NCBI GenBank assembly: GCA_938091745.1 | Contig: CALLJK010000021.1 | Coordinates: 1 to 45,045 of the forward strand | DNA: 45,045 bases | Direction: 5' to 3' | Source of the DNA: Candidatus Bipolaricaulota bacterium | Lineage (GTDB): Bacteria; Bipolaricaulota; Bipolaricaulia; RBG-16-55-9; DRXL01 | Shown here: in pieces, positions 24,173-32,685 of the stretch | Numbering within the stretch: the stretch's first letter is position 1 | Layout of the letters: each line of letters starts with the position of its first letter | Notes under the pieces: model-generated | The model's database searches: none | Seen by the model: only the letters and a program-made list of their open reading frames with translations | What the model was told of the DNA's origin: nothing | Program-made: the position numbers and the translations under genes

Positions 24173-25642
24173 ATGACTGAGATCACGAGAGACGTTCTCG
24201 CAGTTGCCGGGATATATCTTTTTGTTCTCTTAGTCATTGGGTGGGTAAGTTACAGGAAAGCTCTGCCTACACCGGAAGACTTTTTCATGGCCGGGCGGGC
24301 CTTCGGCCCGATCGTGCTCATCTTCGCTGTCTATGCGACCAATATGACGGCGTTCTATATGTTGGGCACGCCGGGCAACGCCTATCGCCAAGGGATCGGC
24401 ACCTACGGGTACATCGCGTTCGCTTCGGCTTTAGTGATTCCCGCGATGTTCTATCTCATTGGGTATCGCGCATGGCTCATAGGCAAGAGATACGGCTACA
24501 TGACGCCCTCAGAATTTTTGGGAGCGCGCTATGAAAGCCCTGCAGTAGCCCTTGTGCTCTTTGTGCTCTTAGTAGTATATACTGTCCCGTATATTGTGAC
24601 CTCAGTCATCGGAGCGGGGCTAGCTCTTGAATCGCTCGGGAAGATTCCGTATCTCTGGGGTGCAGCGGGCGTCCTGCTCATCACTATGCTCTATACAGTC
24701 TTTGGAGGGATGCGCGGCACAGCCTGGACAAGCGTCTTTCAGGGGGTTGTCTTTATTATCGTTGGGCTGCTGGCGTTTGTGCTGATTGCGAACTCTTTGG
24801 GAGGCTTTGCCGCGATCACGCAGAGGGTGTACGCTGAGCGCTCAGAACTGCTTCAGAGAACGGGGAACTTCGACCCTAAAGATTGGTTCAGCTTTCTCTT
24901 CATCGCACCACTTGCTGTTATTGCTTTTCCGCACGTGTTCATGCGGGTGCTTACGGGCAAGAGCGCGCGTACCCTCAAAGCCCTTACAGTCGTCTATCCC
25001 TTGCTCTTTCTGCTGACGTGGCCCCCGGTGATCTATATTGGGTTGTGGGGCAGCGTCGTCATTCCGGGGCTAGACGCGAGAAGCTCTGATGCGATCTTGC
25101 CGATGATGATCGCGCGGTTTCTCCCGCCGGTGATGCTGGGGCTGGGGTTGGCTGCGATCTGGGCCGCTATTATGTCTACGCTTGACGCGATGATGCTCAC
25201 TCTCAGTACGATGCTCACCCGCGATCTGCTCGGTCGGTTCTTCCCTCGCTATGTCCGGGAGAAGGGGCGCGAGGTCGTTCTGGGACGACTTTTCATAATA
25301 GTCATCGCTCTCTTAGCGTTTATAGGGGCACTGCTCCGCCCCGGCACAATCTATGATATTGCTAAGTTCGCTTTTACTGGGTATTCTCTCACTGTGCCGG
25401 CGATGTTCGCCAGCTTTTACTGGAAGCGCAGTACCGCCTGGGGGATATTAGCGTCTCTGGTTATCCCCAATCTGCTCCTGCCCTTCTATTACTTCACGCC
25501 GTATTTTTCTTGGAGCACCTTCGGCTTTCTTCCCGTCGTTCCATTGATGGTGCTCGCTATAGTGCTCTTGGTACTCGTCTCGCTCCGGACGCGCCCGCCT
25601 TCTGAACAGACAGTCCAGCGTTTCTTTAATCCTCATTCTTGA
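24173..25642 (+). CDS. Sodium:solute symporter (SSS family)
   Basis: The 489-residue protein has about 13 hydrophobic segments and SSS-family features, including the FFMAGRAFGP motif after the first helix and the TVFGGMRGTAWTSVFQG segment. It couples uptake of a solute to sodium entry. The family includes pantothenate, proline and acetate carriers. Location downstream of folD and upstream of acetyl-CoA genes makes a carboxylate such as acetate plausible, but the sequence does not prove it. Confidence 0.85.
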   Translation: MTEITRDVLAVAGIYLFVLLVIGWVSYRKALPTPEDFFMAGRAFGPIVLIFAVYATNMTAFYMLGTPGNAYRQGIGTYGYIAFASALVIPAMFYLIGYRAWLIGKRYGYMTPSEFLGARYESPAVALVLFVLLVVYTVPYIVTSVIGAGLALESLGKIPYLWGAAGVLLITMLYTVFGGMRGTAWTSVFQGVVFIIVGLLAFVLIANSLGGFAAITQRVYAERSELLQRTGNFDPKDWFSFLFIAPLAVIAFPHVFMRVLTGKSARTLKALTVVYPLLFLLTWPPVIYIGLWGSVVIPGLDARSSDAILPMMIARFLPPVMLGLGLAAIWAAIMSTLDAMMLTLSTMLTRDLLGRFFPRYVREKGREVVLGRLFIIVIALLAFIGALLRPGTIYDIAKFAFTGYSLTVPAMFASFYWKRSTAWGILASLVIPNLLLPFYYFTPYFSWSTFGFLPVVPLMVLAIVLLVLVSLRTRPPSEQTVQRFFNPHS

Positions 25643-25687
25643 TTGAAATCAGATTTCTCTATGATCTCTCTCATAGCCCAAGCACGC

Positions 25688-25714
25688 TTGCAAATCTACA
25701 ATCAGCTATATAGA
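25688..25714 (+). promoter_or_regulatory. hdrC: Possible promoter of the hdr-met-fhs operon
   Basis: TTGCAA (25688-25693) and TATAGA (25709-25714) lie 15 bases apart, shorter than the usual 17, in the 94-base gap before hdrC. GGGGAAAGA follows as a ribosome binding site. The spacing makes this a weak call. Confidence 0.25.
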
Positions 25715-25736
25715 ACATGTGGGGAAAGAATCTCGT

Positions 25737-26351
25737 ATGAAAACTCTGGCAGGAGATCGCCAATTTCTCAAGGAGATCGAGACGCACAGCGGCGAGCCCG
25801 TTCGACGCTGCTTCCAGTGCGATCGCTGTGCCACTGGCTGTCCCATGGCCCCCTATATGCAGCACACCCCCAATGAGCTGTTTCGATTGATTCAGCTTGG
25901 CGATCGAAGGGCTGTGCTCGCCAGCAATGCGTTCTGGTTCTGTGTCTCGTGCTACACCTGCTCGGTGCGCTGCCCCAACGATATTGACATCGCGCATGTG
26001 ATGGACACCCTGCGCGAGCTCTCGCTGCGCGAGGGCTTCACGCCAGCGCTGCCCCAAGCCCGTGACTTTCACGAGCTCTTTTTAGATTGTGTGCGCAGAA
26101 GCGGGCGGGTGAGCGAGCTGGAGCTGATGGCTCGCTACAATCTGAAGTTGAGAAAGCCGTTCTCACGATTCGCGTTGGGCTGGGAGCTCTTGCGCAAAGG
26201 GCGCTTGGAGCTGTGGCCGAAAAGAACGGGAGAGCTGCGCAAGATTTTCAAGGCCCTCACCCCCAACCCCTCTCCCGTAGTGACCTACGGGAGAGGGGTG
26301 CCCCAAGGGCGGGGTGAGGGCCAGAAAGAGCAGTACAAGGAGCAGCGATGA
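25737..26351 (+). CDS. hdrC: Heterodisulfide reductase subunit C-like protein
   Basis: HdrC carries two [4Fe-4S] clusters that pass electrons between HdrA and HdrB. The 204-residue protein has CFQCDRCATGCP (Cys25, 28, 31, 35) and CVSCYTCSVRCP (Cys69, 72, 75, 79). The start at 25737 follows GGGGAAAGA; an upstream GTG (25719) is possible. From about residue 172 the reading frame passes through a type B repeat (KALTPNPSP), giving a C-terminal tail foreign to the family. It overlaps hdrB by four bases. Confidence 0.93.
   Translation: MKTLAGDRQFLKEIETHSGEPVRRCFQCDRCATGCPMAPYMQHTPNELFRLIQLGDRRAVLASNAFWFCVSCYTCSVRCPNDIDIAHVMDTLRELSLREGFTPALPQARDFHELFLDCVRRSGRVSELELMARYNLKLRKPFSRFALGWELLRKGRLELWPKRTGELRKIFKALTPNPSPVVTYGRGVPQGRGEGQKEQYKEQR
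26251..26323. repeat. Type B palindromic repeat in the 3' end of hdrC
   Basis: AAGGCCCTCACCCCC and GGGGTGAGGGCC enclose a hairpin (CTCTCCCGTAG...CTACGGGAGAG). The hdrC frame reads through all of it. Confidence 0.88.
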
Positions 26352-27229
26352 TGCGCTTCTATCCCGGGTGCACGCTCAGCTCGTCGGCGAAGCCCTATAG
26401 CCGTTCGCTCGCGTGGGTCTGGAAGCGTTTAGAGATCGAGATGGCGGAGCTGCCGGGCTGGACCTGTTGCGGCGCAACTGCAGCTCATGCGCTGAACAGA
26501 GACTTAGCCTATGCGCTGCCCGCACGCAATTTGGCGATCGCTCAAGAGCTTGGGGATGATCTGATCGTCGCGTGCTCGGCGTGCTATAGTCGTTTAAAAA
26601 TCGCTCAGAAAGCTTTGGAGAATCCGCAGACCCGCGAGCGCGTCGCGGGAGTGCTCGGGCGCGCGCTCGATGGGCGCGTGCAAATTAAAAATATTCTCGA
26701 AGTGCTGAGCGCGCACGCGCCGCGCATCCAGAAGGAGAAGACCAAAGCGTTAGAGGGCTTAAAGGTCGCGTGCTATTACGGGTGCTTGGCGACGCGCATC
26801 CCACGAGTCGAGGGCTTTGATGACCGTGAGAACCCGACAATGATGGAGCGGCTCGTCTCGGCCGCCGGAGCGACGGCTCTTGATTGGCCGGCAAAGACCT
26901 CATGCTGCGGTGCGAGCTTTTCGGTTATTCGTGAAGAGATTGCGCTCAAGATGTGCTCTCAGATCTTAGAGATGGCGCGACGTTGCGGCGCAGACGTGAT
27001 TACAACGTCGTGTCCGTTCTGTCAGTATAATCTCGATTGGGCCCAGTGGGCGCTCTCTCAGCAAGATGGGCAAAAGCCGAAAATCCCCGTGCTCTTCATC
27101 ACGCAGCTTGTGGGCTTGGCTTTGGGGGGGAGCGAAAAAGAGCTGATGCTTGGGGCTAACCTAACCCCCAGCCCCTTCCCGAAACGGGAAGGGAGGCGGT
27201 GTTCCCCTCCCCGCGTCGGGGAGGGGTAG
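26348..27229 (+). CDS. hdrB: Heterodisulfide reductase subunit B-like protein
   Basis: The 293-residue protein has two CCG motifs (C...CC...CxxC). The first is Cys8, Cys40, Cys41, Cys76, Cys79. The second includes CYYGC, SCCG and CPFC. In methanogens these bind noncubane clusters that reduce the disulfide of CoM-CoB. Bacteria that lack those cofactors use HdrB in other electron-bifurcating complexes. The gene overlaps hdrC (ATGA) and ends with a TAG inside a type A repeat, which encodes its last 20 or so residues (NLTPSPFPKREG onward). Confidence 0.93.
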   Translation: MMRFYPGCTLSSSAKPYSRSLAWVWKRLEIEMAELPGWTCCGATAAHALNRDLAYALPARNLAIAQELGDDLIVACSACYSRLKIAQKALENPQTRERVAGVLGRALDGRVQIKNILEVLSAHAPRIQKEKTKALEGLKVACYYGCLATRIPRVEGFDDRENPTMMERLVSAAGATALDWPAKTSCCGASFSVIREEIALKMCSQILEMARRCGADVITTSCPFCQYNLDWAQWALSQQDGQKPKIPVLFITQLVGLALGGSEKELMLGANLTPSPFPKREGRRCSPPRVGEG

Positions 27230-27239
27230 GGGAGAGGTC
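27158..27239 (+). repeat. Type A palindromic repeat, full copy, between hdrB and hdrA
   Basis: Both hairpins are present (left loop CGAAACG, right loop CGCGTCG), with ends AACCTAACCCCC and GGGGAGAGGTC. It holds the hdrB stop, and its last bases GAGAGGT serve as the hdrA ribosome binding site. Confidence 0.9.
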
Positions 27240-27242
27240 CGT

Positions 27243-30200
27243 ATGAGCGAGATCAAGCACGGCTCTGTCGCGGTCGTTGGCGGCGGGATCGGGGGCATCC
27301 AAGCGGCCCTCGATCTGGCCGATTCCGGGTTCTATGTCTATCTGATCGAAGAGGGCCCGGCTATCGGTGGGCGCATGGCTCAGTTAGACAAGACTTTCCC
27401 AACGAACGACTGCGCCATGTGTATGCTCTCGCCCAAGCTCGTCGAGGTCGGGCGCCACCCCAACGTCCAGATCATCACTCTTGCTTCTGTGGAATCTCTC
27501 GAAGGGCGCCCCGGAAATTTCCAAATGACTATTCGTCAGCGTCCTCGCTACGTAGACATCACTCGATGTATTGCGTGCGGGCGGTGCATCGCGTCGTGCG
27601 TCTATCAGGACACGAAGTTCCCCAGCGAGTTTGAGGTGGGCTTGGGCAAGCGCAAGCCCGTTTACATTCCGTTTCCCCAGGCTGTGCCGTTAGCAGCCGT
27701 CGTTGACCCTCAGACGTGTATTTTCTTCAAATCGGGGCGCTGCCCACAGAACTGTCTCAAGGCGTGCGAGCGCGGGGCGCTTGACTTCACCCAAACTGAG
27801 AAGCTCTTTATGCTCGAGGTCGGCGCGGTTATCGTAGCGCCGGGCTTCGACCCCTACGACGCCCGTCGTGTTGGGGAGTATGGCTTTGGGCGCTACGCGA
27901 ACGTGCTGACGGGGCCGCAGTTTGAGCGTCTGCTCAGTGCCTCCGGCCCAACGTCGGGGAAAGTCCTGCGGCCCTCCGACGGAAAAGCCCCGAAGAAGAT
28001 CGCGTTCATCCAGTGCGTCGGCTCGCGCGATCTGCGACATCAACGCTATTGCTCTGCTGTCTGCTGCATGTACACGACCAAAGAAGCGATCGTCGCCAAG
28101 GAGCACGATCACCAGATCGAGCCGACGATCTTCTATATTGATTTGAGGGCCTACGGCAAGGGCTTTGAGAACCTAGTGAAACGAGCAAGAGCAGAGCACG
28201 GCGTGCGCTATATCCGCTCGATGGTCTCACAAGTCACGGAGATCCCGGAGACGAAGAATCTGCTTATTCGCTATCGAGACGAGTCGGGTTCTCTGCAGGA
28301 AGAAGAGTTTGATCTTGTTGTGCTCGCGGTGGGGATGGGCCCGAGCGCTAAGGGACAGGAGCTTGCGCGCAGGCTCGGCATAGAACTCAACGAGCACGGG
28401 TTTGCGAAGACGAGCGCTTTCAACCCCGTCATGAGCACGCGCGAGGGCGTCTTTGTCACTGGGGCGTTCACGGGGCCAAAAGACATCCCCGAGACGGTCG
28501 TCCAAGCGAGCGCTGCAGCTGCCGCTGTCGAGGCGCTCTTAGCCCCAGTACGGGGTACACGCACCCACGCCAAAGATTACCCTGAAGAGCTCGTGCCCGA
28601 CGGCACGCCCAGAATTGGCGTCTTCGTCTGTCACTGCGGGAGCAACATCGCCGGGGTTGTGGACGTGAAGAGTGTAGCAGAATACGCCAAGACGCTCCCT
28701 GGGGTCGTCCACGCCGAAAACGTGCTCTACACGTGCAGCCAAGACAATCTCAAGCACATGAAGGAAGTCATTCGTGAGAAAAGACTCAATCGGGTCGTAG
28801 TCGCTTCGTGTACGCCGCGAAACTTAGCGGCGCTCTTCCAAGACACGATCCGCGAAGCCGGGTTGAATAAGTTTCTCTTCGAGATGGTCAATATCCGGGA
28901 GCAGTGCTCGTGGGTGCATTCAGATCAGCCGGAGCAGGCGACGGAGAAAGCCAAGAGATTAGTGCGCATGGGCGTGGCCAAAGCGCGCGAGCTGAAGCCG
29001 CTCTCAGTACAATCAGTGAGAGTATCCCCAGCAGCGCTGGTGCTCGGCGGTGGGCTATCGGGAATGATCGCGGCGCTGACACTGGGCGACAGCGGCTTCG
29101 AGACGCATCTTGTCGAGAGATCAGCCGAGCTTGGCTCTGATCTTGAGAGCGCAGACGTGCAGGGCTTGAAAGCCAAGCTGCTCGACGCCGTGCGGGTGCA
29201 TCCCAAGCTGCGCGTGCACACGAACACCACAGTGCGAGAGATTTCTGGATTCGTCGGGAATTTCTCGAGTGTACTGCGCAGCCCTCAGGGGGAGGAGCGC
29301 ATCCAGCACGGTGTTGTCATCGTCGCGACGGAAGCGTATGAGCACAAGCCCAGCGGGTATCTCTACGGTGAGGACGCGCGCGTGCTGACGCAGCGCGCGT
29401 TGGAGAAGGCCCTCACCCCCCAGGCTTCGCCTGGACTGTTCACCGTGCCGCCTGCGGCGGCACGATGTACGGTGCAGGCGGAGCCTGCCGAAGATGAAGC
29501 CCACGCGCCGCGTGCTCAAGGGCGGGGTGAGGGCCAGCTAGGAAAGACCATCGTGATGATCCAGTGTGTGGGGCGCACCGAAAGACGCCCGTACTGTTCG
29601 CGCATCTGCTGCGCAGAAGCTCTCAAGAACGCGCTCACGCTCCTAGAGCAAGACCCGGATCGTCAGATCTACGTGCTCTATCGCGAGATGATCTCATATG
29701 GCTTTTTCGAGGATCTCTATCGTCGGGCGCGCGATGGCGGCGTCGTCTTCATTCGCTACGACGAGCAGTCGCCGCCTGTCGTGTGTAAAGAGAACGACCA
29801 GCTCTTGGTGACAGTGCGCGATGCGCACCTCCGACAAGAACTCGTGATAAAGCCCGATCTCGTTGTGCTGAGCCCCGGCGTCGTGCCCGATCCGTATAAC
29901 GAAGAGCTAAGTCGCCTTCTCAAAGTCCCGCTTGACTCTCACGGCTTCTTTGTGGAAGCCCATATCAAGCTGCGGCCCGTGGACTTTGCGTCGCATGGGA
30001 TCTTTCTCTGTGGAGGGTCACACGCGCCAGGGACAGTCCCCGAACTGATCGCCAAAGCACAAGCAGCTGCAGGCCGTGCTGCGATCGTTCTCTCAAGAGG
30101 GCAGCTCGAAGCTGGCGGGATCATCGCTTCGGTAGACCCAGAGAAGTGCACCGCGTGCCTGACGTGCTTGCGGGAGTGTCCCTTCGGGGCGGTCTTTATT

Positions 30201-30419
30201 AATGAGCAAGGGCTCGCAGAGATCGAAGCCGTGAAGTGCCAAGGGTGCGGGATCTGCGCTGCCGACTGCCCAGCGAAGGCTATTCAGCTTGGGCAGTTTG
30301 AGGACGCCCAAGAACTCGCGATGCTCGAGGAGCTTTTTCGCCCTGAGCAGGTAGCGTTGAAGGCCCTCACCCCTTCCCCTCTCCCTCGGAGGGGTGAGGG
30401 TGAGAGGGGTCGGGGGTGA
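27243..30419 (+). CDS. hdrA: Double-length HdrA: extra FAD/ferredoxin module fused to a complete HdrA, with an in-frame repeat
   Basis: HdrA is the flavin subunit that splits or joins electron pairs. At 1058 residues this one holds two HdrA-like halves. Residues 1-450 have a FAD motif (VVGGGIGGIQAALDLA), the cysteine loop FPTNDCAMCMLSPK, and a ferredoxin-like insert (CIACGRCIASC...CPQNCLKAC). From about residue 455 a canonical HdrA start (RIGVFVCHCGSNIAG) leads into a second FAD motif (VLGGGLSGMIAAL) that lacks that cysteine loop, then a two-cluster ferredoxin (CTACLTCLREC, CQGCGICAADC). Residues 722-765 are a translated type B repeat, and the last 14 residues another. A type A repeat ending in GAGAGGT supplies the ribosome binding site. 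Confidence 0.92.
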   Translation: MSEIKHGSVAVVGGGIGGIQAALDLADSGFYVYLIEEGPAIGGRMAQLDKTFPTNDCAMCMLSPKLVEVGRHPNVQIITLASVESLEGRPGNFQMTIRQRPRYVDITRCIACGRCIASCVYQDTKFPSEFEVGLGKRKPVYIPFPQAVPLAAVVDPQTCIFFKSGRCPQNCLKACERGALDFTQTEKLFMLEVGAVIVAPGFDPYDARRVGEYGFGRYANVLTGPQFERLLSASGPTSGKVLRPSDGKAPKKIAFIQCVGSRDLRHQRYCSAVCCMYTTKEAIVAKEHDHQIEPTIFYIDLRAYGKGFENLVKRARAEHGVRYIRSMVSQVTEIPETKNLLIRYRDESGSLQEEEFDLVVLAVGMGPSAKGQELARRLGIELNEHGFAKTSAFNPVMSTREGVFVTGAFTGPKDIPETVVQASAAAAAVEALLAPVRGTRTHAKDYPEELVPDGTPRIGVFVCHCGSNIAGVVDVKSVAEYAKTLPGVVHAENVLYTCSQDNLKHMKEVIREKRLNRVVVASCTPRNLAALFQDTIREAGLNKFLFEMVNIREQCSWVHSDQPEQATEKAKRLVRMGVAKARELKPLSVQSVRVSPAALVLGGGLSGMIAALTLGDSGFETHLVERSAELGSDLESADVQGLKAKLLDAVRVHPKLRVHTNTTVREISGFVGNFSSVLRSPQGEERIQHGVVIVATEAYEHKPSGYLYGEDARVLTQRALEKALTPQASPGLFTVPPAAARCTVQAEPAEDEAHAPRAQGRGEGQLGKTIVMIQCVGRTERRPYCSRICCAEALKNALTLLEQDPDRQIYVLYREMISYGFFEDLYRRARDGGVVFIRYDEQSPPVVCKENDQLLVTVRDAHLRQELVIKPDLVVLSPGVVPDPYNEELSRLLKVPLDSHGFFVEAHIKLRPVDFASHGIFLCGGSHAPGTVPELIAKAQAAAGRAAIVLSRGQLEAGGIIASVDPEKCTACLTCLRECPFGAVFINEQGLAEIEAVKCQGCGICAADCPAKAIQLGQFEDAQELAMLEELFRPEQVALKALTPSPLPRRGEGERGRG
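29406..29535. repeat. Type B repeat, long copy with nested palindromes, inside hdrA
   Basis: AAGGCCCTCACCCC and GGGGTGAGGGCC bound 130 bases that contain a perfect GTGCCGCC...GGCGGCAC hairpin and an AGGC-TTC-GCCT hairpin. It is translated in frame as about residues 722-765 of HdrA. Confidence 0.85.
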
Positions 30420-30424
30420 GGGCC
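30360..30424. repeat. Type B palindromic repeat at the hdrA-mvhD junction
   Basis: AAGGCCCTCACCCC and GGGGGTGAGGGCC surround CTCTCCCTCGGAGGGG. It encodes the last 14 or so residues and the stop of HdrA. Confidence 0.88.
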
Positions 30425-30439
30425 ACTAAGGAGAGTACT

Positions 30440-30880
30440 ATGACAAACGATGAGCCGAAGATCGTGGCGTTCTGCTGTCACTATTGCGCGTTTGCCGCAG
30501 CAGACTTGGCGGGCGTCTTGCGCCTCAAATACCCGCCGAATGTGCACATCATTCGCTTGCCGTGCACGGGGAAGCTCGATGCGCTCTATCTGTTAAAGGC
30601 GTTTGAAGCTGGAGCTGATGGCGTCATAGTCGCAGGCTGTCTTGAGGGGAGCTGTCACTTCATCTCCGGAAATCTGCGCGCCAAGAAGCGCGTTCTGGTC
30701 GTCAAGAGCTTACTGCCCAGGCTCGGCATTGAGCCGGAGCGCTTGGAGTTCTTCAATCTCAGTTCGGCTCAAGGGGACAGGTTCGCGCAGATCGCGCGCG
30801 AGATGACCGAACGGATTAAGAGCCTCTCCCCAATGCGGGGCGAGGAGTCAGAGAGTAAGTCAGGAGTAGATGCGCTATGA
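30440..30880 (+). CDS. mvhD: MvhD/FrhD-like [2Fe-2S] electron-transfer subunit
   Basis: The 146-residue protein matches the methyl-viologen-reducing hydrogenase delta family, which links HdrA to an electron donor. Cysteines at 12, 13, 16 (FCCHYCAF), 42 (PCTGKLD), 67 and 72 (GCLEGSC) fit its [2Fe-2S] site. The start at 30440 follows AAGGAGAG; an upstream in-frame start lies in the repeat that ends hdrA. It overlaps metV by four bases. This gene order recalls the MetFV-HdrABC-MvhD complex of Moorella. Confidence 0.92.
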   Translation: MTNDEPKIVAFCCHYCAFAAADLAGVLRLKYPPNVHIIRLPCTGKLDALYLLKAFEAGADGVIVAGCLEGSCHFISGNLRAKKRVLVVKSLLPRLGIEPERLEFFNLSSAQGDRFAQIAREMTERIKSLSPMRGEESESKSGVDAL

Positions 30881-31557
30881 TCGTCGCTGATCAGAAGCCC
30901 ATCGAAGAGATCTTGCAGATGCTGGAGCCCTATAGAAAAGTGCTCTTTTTGGGGTGTCAGTCGTGTGTTGCTGTGTGCATGGCCGGGGGCGAAAAAGAAG
31001 TGGGGCTGCTCGCGGCAGCAGTGCGTCTTGCTCGGAAGCAGCAAGGCCGCCCTATCGAGATCACCGAAGGTGCCGTCAAGCGCCAGTGCGATGACGAGTT
31101 TAACGAGCCTTGGGCTCAGACTATTCAGCAGCACGAAGCAGTGCTCTCGTTGGCCTGCGGCGTTGGCGTAAATAAGCTCTCTGAGCGCTTTGACGTCCCT
31201 ATCCTGCCCGCGCTCAACACGAGATTCTTTGGCGAGGTCGAGCGCCAAGGGGTCTGGGCCGAAGTCTGCGCCGGCTGCGGGAACTGTATCCTGCACTTGA
31301 CTGGGGGAATCTGCCCTATCGCCCGCTGCGCCAAGAATTTGCTGAACGGCCCGTGCGGGGGCGTGCGTGCCGACGGCACGTGCGAAGTCTCTCGCAATGG
31401 GCCGCGCCCCTGCGCCTGGGTGATGATCTATGAGCGTCTAGGGAAGCTCAGTCAGCGACAGAATATAGAGAATATCTTTGCGGCGAAAGACTGGTCTTCG
31501 GATCGTCACGGAGGACCGAGAAAGCGTGTGCGGGAAGATATGCTGTTAGAGACCTAA
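30877..31557 (+). CDS. metV: MetV, zinc/iron-sulfur partner of methylene-THF reductase
   Basis: MetV accompanies MetF in acetogens. The 226-residue protein carries an N-terminal group CQSCVAVC (Cys27, 30, 34) and a C-terminal cysteine-rich region with CAGCGNC, CPIARC, GPCGG and TCEV, typical of the methylene-THF reductase C-terminal family. It probably connects MetF to the Hdr electron chain. It overlaps mvhD by four bases and its TAA stop lies within the first bases of a type A repeat. metF follows that repeat. Confidence 0.92.
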   Translation: MIVADQKPIEEILQMLEPYRKVLFLGCQSCVAVCMAGGEKEVGLLAAAVRLARKQQGRPIEITEGAVKRQCDDEFNEPWAQTIQQHEAVLSLACGVGVNKLSERFDVPILPALNTRFFGEVERQGVWAEVCAGCGNCILHLTGGICPIARCAKNLLNGPCGGVRADGTCEVSRNGPRPCAWVMIYERLGKLSQRQNIENIFAAKDWSSDRHGGPRKRVREDMLLET

Positions 31558-31629
31558 CACCCTTGCCCCCTTCCCTAAAGGGAAGGGGGACTCCCCTCCC
31601 GCTTTAGGGGAGGGGCTGGGGGAGAGGTC
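31551..31629 (+). repeat. Type A palindromic repeat, full copy, between metV and metF
   Basis: Two hairpins (CTTCCCTAAAGGGAAG and CTCCCGCTTTAGGGGAG) and ends GACCTAACACCC and GGGGGAGAGGTC. The TAA in its first bases is the metV stop. Confidence 0.9.
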
Positions 31630-31643
31630 AGATTGGAGTAAAG

Positions 31644-32579
31644 ATGGAGAGCAATCTCCAGCGCGCTCTGGAAGCGAAAAAGTTCGTGGTGACCGCCGAG
31701 TGCGGCCCGCCCAAGAGCGCTGACAGAAGAGTCATCGAAGAGAAAGCGAAGCTCTTAAAAGACTGGGTGGACGCAGTGAACGTCACGGACAATCAGACGG
31801 CCGTGACGCGCATGAGCAGCCTCGCTGCGTGTGCGATCTTGAAATCTTGGGGGCTCGACCCGGTCTTCCAGATCACCTGCCGGGATCGCAATAGAATCGC
31901 CCTGCAGAGCGATATTTTAGGAGCGTATGCCCTGGGCATACGCAATGTGCTCTGTCTGACAGGAGACCATCAGTCGTTTGGGAATCACCCTCAAGCCAAG
32001 GGCGTCTTCGATCTCGATTCGGTACACTTACTAGAGACGGTAAAGAAGATGCGCGACGAGGGACGCTTCTTGTCTGGGGATGAGCTGACCGGCGAGCGGC
32101 CGGCTATGTTCATTGGGGCTGTCGAAAACCCGTTTGCGCCGCCGTATGAGTTTCGCGCGCTGCGCGTGAAGAAGAAAGTCGAAGCGGGGGCGCAGTTCAT
32201 CCAGACCCAGATCGTTTATAATATCCAAAGATTCCGGGAGTTCATCGCCCGGGTGGGCGATTTGGGACTGCTTAACAAAGTGTATATCATAGCGGGAGTC
32301 AGCCCGATCAAGACGCCCGGGGCAGCTCGATATATGCGTGACAACGTTCCGGGTCTAGATGTCCCCAATGAGATCGTGGCGCGCATGGAGGCCGCGGGCA
32401 AGGGGATCGAAGACAAGAGAGCCCGCGCCGAAGCATGGCGTCAAGAAGGGATCACGATCTGCGTCGAGATCATTCAGCAGCTGAAGGAGATAGAAGGGGT
32501 CTCGGGCGTGCACATTATGGCTATCGAATGGGAGGAGGCCGTACCGGAGATCGTGCAAAGAGCGGGATTGAGCAGCTAA
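31644..32579 (+). CDS. metF: Methylene-tetrahydrofolate reductase
   Basis: MetF reduces methylene-THF to methyl-THF, the last step of the methyl branch before AcsE. The 311-residue FAD-binding TIM barrel has VTAECGPPKS near the start, NVLCLTGDHQS around residue 110, and QTQIVYNIQRF near 195, all family features. GGAGTAAAG precedes the ATG. It lies between two type A repeats, downstream of metV and upstream of fhs. Confidence 0.96.
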   Translation: MESNLQRALEAKKFVVTAECGPPKSADRRVIEEKAKLLKDWVDAVNVTDNQTAVTRMSSLAACAILKSWGLDPVFQITCRDRNRIALQSDILGAYALGIRNVLCLTGDHQSFGNHPQAKGVFDLDSVHLLETVKKMRDEGRFLSGDELTGERPAMFIGAVENPFAPPYEFRALRVKKKVEAGAQFIQTQIVYNIQRFREFIARVGDLGLLNKVYIIAGVSPIKTPGAARYMRDNVPGLDVPNEIVARMEAAGKGIEDKRARAEAWRQEGITICVEIIQQLKEIEGVSGVHIMAIEWEEAVPEIVQRAGLSS

Positions 32580-32659
32580 CCTAACCCCCTGGCCCCCTTC
32601 CCTAAAAGGGAAGGGGGGAGGCTCCCCTCCCCGTGTCGGGGAGGGGCGGGGGAGAGGTC
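32578..32659 (+). repeat. Type A palindromic repeat, full copy, between metF and fhs
   Basis: Two hairpins (left CTTCCCTAAAAGGGAAG, right CTCCCCGTGTCGGGGAG) with ends AACCTAACCCCC and GGGGGAGAGGTC. It begins within the metF stop codon. Confidence 0.9.
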
Positions 32660-32685
32660 TTTACTAAGCAAAGGAGGCGATGCCT

